Origin: DAOTTX01 sp034437515
GTDB lineage: Bacteria; Chloroflexota; Anaerolineae; Aggregatilineales; Phototrophicaceae
Length of the DNA: 10,013 nt
NCBI GenBank assembly: GCA_034437515.1
Contig: DAOTTX010000192.1
Span: forward strand, 1-10,013
Direction: 5' to 3'
In this document: positions 6,032 to 10,013 of the stretch, piece by piece
How the letters are laid out: each line of letters opens with the position of its first letter
Numbering within the stretch: position 1 is the stretch's first letter
Position numbers and translations under genes: made by a program
Notes under the pieces: generated by a model
The model's input: the letters and a program-made list of their open reading frames with translations, nothing else
Databases searched by the model: none
Told to the model about the DNA's origin: nothing

Positions 6032-7621
6032 ATGTATCGAGATACAAGTGTGATGCGACAAACTCGGCTGCGTGCATTGCAGCTTCTCCACACTGCACGG
6101 AAGGCACTCCGAAGCGAAGGTATTGTTGGCCTGTTGCGGCGTGGCATCCGTTGGCTACGTGGTGAGCGTGGCAGTTACCGGCAGATCAAACCACCAATTC
6201 CGACTTATACCGAGTTTCAACAGCGTTTCGAGCCATCAATAACACCCGCTACCTCATCCTTGCCCCACTTTGACATCATCAGTCCAGACGCGCCAGAAAT
6301 AAACTATCCGGCGTACACATGGCATACGAATGATGACGACCTACAAGGCGATTATGTGTTGCCGGTGGCTGCGGGTGACCAACTCCACCCGGATGCGCTA
6401 CATTTGTTCGCACAGGTTATACAGACGACGCCGAATGTGCCTATCATCTATGCCGATCAGGACCAGATTGTCGAGGGTAAACGCGTTGATCCCTGGTTCA
6501 AGCCACCGGCAACACCGGAAAATGTGCTTTCGGCAAATCCGTTGTTACATGGTTGCGCGATCCGCCGTGATTTATGGCGACCGGGCACACAATATGCACG
6601 AACGCTAGAAATCATCCGCGAGGGCTACGAAGCGCAGCACATCCCGCGTGTGCTGCTGCATAGAGATGATCCCGCCGTGCCTCCAGTCGATTGGGAAGCG
6701 GTGTGTGAGCATCTCAGAGGTTATACGCTCAAGCATGTGCGCGTCGAGGATGACGTGCTTTGCTGGCAACCCTCAGCACGGGTGAGTATCATCATCCCCT
6801 CGCGTGATAACGCCGCGTTACTTTCGGCCTGCCTGGGCAGCATCCGCGCCCACACGACACAGGGCGACTACGAATTGATTATCGTCGATAATGGTTCTAC
6901 CGACCCGGCGACTTTTGCACTCTACGAAGGGTATCAAGCAAGTTACGAACCCGAAGACTTCCGTGTGGTGAGGTATGACCAGCCATTTAACTTCAGCGCG
7001 GCCTGTAATTTGGGGGCCGCCCATGCGACCGGCGACCTGCTGCTGTTCCTCAACAACGACACGGAAGTGTTGACGAATGATTGGCTGCCGCGTTTGGCGC
7101 AGTGGTTCGCGCTGCCCGGTGTGGGTGCGGTGGGGCCGCGTCTGCTCTACCCGGATCGCAAGGTGCAGCATGGTGGTGTGGTGATCGGCCTCAACGGTGC
7201 GGCGGATCATCTATTTGCCTTCGCCGAGCAGAACACGACCACCCTCTACGGCGGTGATGACTGGTATCGTAACTTATCGGCGGTGACCGGTGCCTGTCTG
7301 CTGACTTCACGCGAGGCGTTCGACGCGGTCGGCGGCTTTGATGCATGTTATCGTCTCATGTACAGTGACATCGAGTATTGCCTGCGTCTGCACGAGGCCG
7401 GACTGCGCATCGTCTACACACCGCACCCGCGCATCATCCACCACGAGTCGAAAACACACCGCCGCCGTGTCCCCCCGGCTGATCTCGCCCGTGTCCATGC
7501 GCGGCTCAAGCCTTATCTGCATACGGGTGATCCGTTCTATCACCCGTATTTGACGACGCGCTGGCAAATCCCGGCATTGCGCATCGAAAAGCGCGACCGG
7601 GCCGCGCAGTACGATATGTAA
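6032..7621 (+). CDS. Family 2 glycosyltransferase with a degenerate second domain
   Basis: A 529-aa protein. The C-terminal half (about 250-490) is a complete GT-A domain of GT2 type. VSIIIPSRDN (251-260) and ELIIVDNGSTD (281-291) form the nucleotide-binding start. FNFSAACNLGAA (319-330), the metal-binding FLNNDTE (339-345), GAVGPRLLYPD (365-375), TGACLLTSREAFDAVGGFD (419-437) and YSDIEYCLRL (444-453) follow. The N-terminal half (about 84-235) resembles the first GT domain of tandem-GT2 O-antigen enzymes. It keeps the IIYADQD and DPWFKPPATPENVL segments and the HGCAIRRDLW region, but PVAAGDQLHPDAL replaces the usual DHDDEL-type metal motif and the Rossmann start is missing. Only the second domain is therefore likely to be catalytic. 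No membrane helix is seen; residues 9-45 are basic and may bind membrane. It probably adds sugars to a surface polysaccharide, but donor and acceptor are unknown. Neither the ATG at 6032 nor the one at 6053 has a good ribosome site. Confidence 0.93.
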   Translation: MYRDTSVMRQTRLRALQLLHTARKALRSEGIVGLLRRGIRWLRGERGSYRQIKPPIPTYTEFQQRFEPSITPATSSLPHFDIISPDAPEINYPAYTWHTNDDDLQGDYVLPVAAGDQLHPDALHLFAQVIQTTPNVPIIYADQDQIVEGKRVDPWFKPPATPENVLSANPLLHGCAIRRDLWRPGTQYARTLEIIREGYEAQHIPRVLLHRDDPAVPPVDWEAVCEHLRGYTLKHVRVEDDVLCWQPSARVSIIIPSRDNAALLSACLGSIRAHTTQGDYELIIVDNGSTDPATFALYEGYQASYEPEDFRVVRYDQPFNFSAACNLGAAHATGDLLLFLNNDTEVLTNDWLPRLAQWFALPGVGAVGPRLLYPDRKVQHGGVVIGLNGAADHLFAFAEQNTTTLYGGDDWYRNLSAVTGACLLTSREAFDAVGGFDACYRLMYSDIEYCLRLHEAGLRIVYTPHPRIIHHESKTHRRRVPPADLARVHARLKPYLHTGDPFYHPYLTTRWQIPALRIEKRDRAAQYDM

Positions 7622-7640
7622 TGACGAGCGCATGTGTGCC

Positions 7641-7663
7641 AAAAACGCCTCGGCAAGTTTTTT
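7641..7663 (+). terminator. Candidate rho-independent terminator after the glycosyltransferase
   Basis: AAAAAC (7641-7646) pairs with GTTTTT (7657-7662). Inside is a short GC stem (GC, loop CTCG, GC) and a two-base bulge, and the run of T ends at 7663. It sits 19 bases after the glycosyltransferase stop. The GC part is short, so the terminator is weak by the usual criteria. Its A-run and T-run symmetry could let it act on both strands. Confidence 0.35.
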
Positions 7664-7780
7664 CGTGGGCGGTATGCACGCTGTAGGCTATCGCTATTAA
7701 ATAGAATACGCATGACTGTTCCATCGAAGATCGCAATCGAAACTATCAGAGAATGATCTACTCAAAACACACGCGGTACA

Positions 7781-7832
7781 GAATCCGTTAGAATCGGGAA
7801 TCGGAAAAGTGTAAAATGCCTGTCGCCGCGAC
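7781..7832 (-). terminator. Short repeats and a weak terminator-like hairpin after the WD40 gene
   Basis: On the minus strand GTCG-CGG-CGAC (7832 to 7822) forms a small GC-rich hairpin about 20 bases after the WD40 stop. It is followed by an interrupted T-rich stretch down to about 7806. This is a poor terminator, but it is correctly placed. Next to it GAATCGG is repeated in tandem (7791-7797 and 7798-7804), with a related GAATCCG at 7781. The remainder of the gap 7622-7852 shows nothing else convincing. Confidence 0.25.
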
Positions 7833-7852
7833 GGTCAATCAGTCATTCGACA

Positions 7853-10013
7853 CTATTGAGCGAGGATACACGTTTCTCGATAAGGCGTATCGCGGAAGTA
7901 CTGCCCCCATTCCGATGGGGTGAGATCGCGGTTGCTGATCGCACACGCCATCGCCGACCACTCGTTCGGATCGACCGTCCAACCGATAATAGTGCGGTCG
8001 CGCCCACCGGAGTAAACCATCTGTGCCGCCGGATCATAAACCACACTGGTCACCCAATCGAGATGCCCCGCCAGCGGAGCACCGAGCATCTGACCGGATG
8101 CCAGATCCCAGAGCATGACCGTATTATCACGCCCGGCACTGACGATCAACCCGGCGTCTACGGCGAGGTCAAGCACCCAATCATCATGACCGTTCAAGCG
8201 TCGCAGCGAGTCCTCGCGGTTCTCAGCATCGGTAGACCAGACGTAAATCGTGCTGTCACGTCCGCCGCTGGCAACCGAGAGACCATCCGGTGTAAAGGCC
8301 AGCGTCTCGACGGCAGCACGATGGACGGTGACCGGTTCGCCGATGAGTGCATCTGTTAAAAGATCCCACAGGATAATATCCCCGTTCCGACCACCGGCGG
8401 CGATGGTCGTACCATCCGGGCTGACCGCCAAACTGAGTATACCGTCCAACCCGACATCAATCGGATCACTGACTACGGTTCCATCGGCGGTGTTCCATCG
8501 AGTGACGAGACCGTTGTCGCCAGCGGTGAACACGGTTTCACCGTCCGGTGTAAAGGCGACCGCCTGAAGTGGACTATCACCGACCGTCAGCGGCGGGTAG
8601 GGGGCTTCGCCGCTGGCGGTCTCCCATAAAGAGAGGCGACCGTCCGTACTGACGGCTGCCGTGTAACGCACATCGAGGGCGAGGCCGGTCAGCAATGCGC
8701 CCTCGGTCGAGGCGCTACGTACTGCATCACCACTGATGGGCACACGCCATACGACCGTGTCGGTATCGCTAATCGTCGCCAGCAGATCACCGTCAGCGGC
8801 AAGTGCCATATCACTGATGACCTGACCGCTCATCGCCTCTGCCGGACTGTAAGCGATGACACCGGGGCGCTGTGGCAGTTCGACCGACCAGGTGAGCAGA
8901 TTACTATCCGCGCCGCCGCTGACAAACCTTGTTTCTGTGGGATGAAAATTCACACTCCACACGGCATCAGTATGGGTGGTCAAGTCATCGATCAAAGCGG
9001 TCTGATTCGTACTCCACACACGCACGGTATTATCCGCACTGGCAGTGGCAAACAGTTGTCCATCAGCACTGAAGTCGATGCTGCGTACCCAGTTATCGTG
9101 CCCGGTCGGGAGTTGACCGACGAGCGTATTATCGCTCACATCCCAGAACACAACGGTTTCATCCGCACCGGTGGAGGCCATCACACGTCCATTAGGGCTG
9201 AAAGTGAGGTCAAGCACCCAGTTGGAATGTTGTGTGATTGATTCACCGACCGGCTGACCGTTCATGGCGTCCCACAAACGGACGGTCATATCTTCACCAC
9301 CCGTCGCCAGCAGTGAACCGTCCGGGCTAAAGGCGACGGCGTAAACGATGCCCGTGTGCGCGTCAAGCGTGTGTCGTGCTGTGTCACCGTCCCAGATGAT
9401 GACCCTACCATTCGCGTCACCACTGGCAATGCGATTCTCATGGGCGTCCAGGCTCCAGATCACCGCATCATGTTCGACCAATGGCTCGCCGACAGGTTCA
9501 CCATTTGTGACCGTCCAGCGGTAGATATCACCGCCGCCACCAGCAGCAACAACCTGATCGCCGATAAAGGCGACATCGTTCACCGTGCCACCAGAGATTG
9601 AAAGCATCGCGCCGACAGATGTACCGGTGACGGCATCCCACAGACGTACCGTGCCATCAGCCGCACCTGCTGCGATCAACGACCCATCGCCGTTGTAGGC
9701 AGTGGCGCGGACGTGCATCTCATGGCCTTGTAGATATGCGGATAAAAATGGTTCCGCACGGAGCGTGGTGAGCAAACCGCTGCGAGCCTCGTAAGTATCA
9801 GCGGCATTCAAGCTCTCGACATGCAGCAACAGCGCAAGATCAGTCTGCGCTTCGAGTGAAAGCGCGGTGGAGGCGAGTTCGCGAGAACGCGAGATGCTAG
9901 CAGCAAGATTAGCACGATCACGCTCGGCTTCGGCCTGCTGCTCACGGTCAAAGGCGAACAGTGCGAGCAATAGCGCGACCAGAGCGAAGCCCGCAAACGC
10001 AGCGATGACCAGT
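7853..10013 (-). CDS. C-terminal part of a large membrane WD40 protein, STAND-like (runs off the window)
   Basis: The reading frame is open to the right edge. An internal ATG at 9968-9970 is not the start, because the codons before it continue a hydrophobic helix (about 9950-10012: LVIAAFAGFALVALLLALFAF). After it come a charged helical linker (DREQQAEAERDRA, then SRSRELASTALSLEAQTDLALLL) and fourteen WD40 blades over about 590 residues, close to 42 per blade and enough for two seven-blade propellers. Typical blade endings are VRLWD, VIIWD, VFWD and VRVW; the blades in the middle (eighth and ninth) are the most divergent. A C-terminal tail carries AMACAISNRDLTPSEW and YRETC, a closing motif often found in such proteins. 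Membrane helix, helical linker and WD40 array are the usual C-terminal half of bacterial STAND NTPase or kinase-WD40 proteins, where the propellers sense a ligand. The N-terminal effector and NTPase are not in the window, so their type is unknown. Neighbours give no operon information. Confidence 0.9.
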   Translation of the reverse strand, partial: LVIAAFAGFALVALLLALFAFDREQQAEAERDRANLAASISRSRELASTALSLEAQTDLALLLHVESLNAADTYEARSGLLTTLRAEPFLSAYLQGHEMHVRATAYNGDGSLIAAGAADGTVRLWDAVTGTSVGAMLSISGGTVNDVAFIGDQVVAAGGGGDIYRWTVTNGEPVGEPLVEHDAVIWSLDAHENRIASGDANGRVIIWDGDTARHTLDAHTGIVYAVAFSPDGSLLATGGEDMTVRLWDAMNGQPVGESITQHSNWVLDLTFSPNGRVMASTGADETVVFWDVSDNTLVGQLPTGHDNWVRSIDFSADGQLFATASADNTVRVWSTNQTALIDDLTTHTDAVWSVNFHPTETRFVSGGADSNLLTWSVELPQRPGVIAYSPAEAMSGQVISDMALAADGDLLATISDTDTVVWRVPISGDAVRSASTEGALLTGLALDVRYTAAVSTDGRLSLWETASGEAPYPPLTVGDSPLQAVAFTPDGETVFTAGDNGLVTRWNTADGTVVSDPIDVGLDGILSLAVSPDGTTIAAGGRNGDIILWDLLTDALIGEPVTVHRAAVETLAFTPDGLSVASGGRDSTIYVWSTDAENREDSLRRLNGHDDWVLDLAVDAGLIVSAGRDNTVMLWDLASGQMLGAPLAGHLDWVTSVVYDPAAQMVYSGGRDRTIIGWTVDPNEWSAMACAISNRDLTPSEWGQYFRDTPYRETCILAQ

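Noticed and set aside
6330..7736. Frames inside or opposite the glycosyltransferase (6330-6608, 6818-7210, 7307-7642, 7338-7553, 7506-7736).
   Set aside because: They overlap an unbroken GT2 gene and have no recognisable features.
7856..9601. The repetitive WD40 DNA as a CRISPR-like or tandem-repeat array, and the + strand frames within it (7856-8359, 8250-8567, 8942-9241, 9356-9601).
   Set aside because: The periodicity of about 126 bases is explained by WD40 blades in one continuous minus-strand frame; there are no identical repeats or unique spacers.
9808..9970. The ATG at 9968-9970 as the true start of the right-hand WD40 protein.
   Set aside because: The frame stays open to the edge and the upstream codons complete a membrane helix, so this Met is internal.

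Overview
The window looks like a chromosomal segment of a Chloroflexota-type bacterium (Anaerolineae-like). This is inferred from the gene set: a membrane-anchored WD40 propeller, a long WD40 array behind a transmembrane helix as in STAND-type signalling proteins, a Uma2-family nuclease and a zinc-ribbon protein of a kind seen in that phylum. Base composition is moderately GC-rich and most start sites carry only weak Shine-Dalgarno sequences. No rRNA, tRNA, CRISPR array, transposase or phage gene was found. Coding density is high, and no gene-free stretch exceeds 300 bases.

Layout, left to right. Bases 1-156 are non-coding and hold two inverted repeats. A 79-aa zinc-ribbon protein (157-396) is followed by a 393-aa membrane-anchored seven-blade WD40 protein (441-1622), both on +. 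Convergent to them on the minus strand are a 67-aa single-span membrane protein (2252-2455) and a Uma2 endonuclease (1644-2231), probably one transcript.

A tight + strand operon follows: a 75-aa membrane protein (2606-2833), a NodU/CmcH-type carbamoyltransferase (2840-4630), a 55-aa DUF5989/SxtK-like membrane protein (4635-4802) and a 113-aa three-span membrane protein (4809-5150). The genes are 4-6 bases apart. The likely job is O-carbamoylation of a small molecule or glycan at the inner face of the membrane, with small membrane partners of unknown role.

A stand-alone GAF-domain protein (5145-5810, minus) ends with its stop codon abutting the operon's stop codon. It diverges from a family 2 glycosyltransferase (6032-7621, +) across a 221-base region. 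That region has a consensus TATAAT box, a pair of near-identical 12-base direct repeats and a 9-bp hairpin. The glycosyltransferase has an active C-terminal GT-A domain and an N-terminal half that looks like a decayed second GT-A domain.

The right end is the C-terminal part of a large minus-strand protein (7853 to beyond 10013): a transmembrane helix, a charged helical linker, fourteen WD40 blades (two predicted propellers) and a conserved Cys-containing tail. Its N-terminal, probably NTPase, part lies outside the window. The most notable items are the carbamoyltransferase/small-membrane-protein cassette, the two WD40 proteins of different architecture, and the structured GAF-glycosyltransferase intergenic region.
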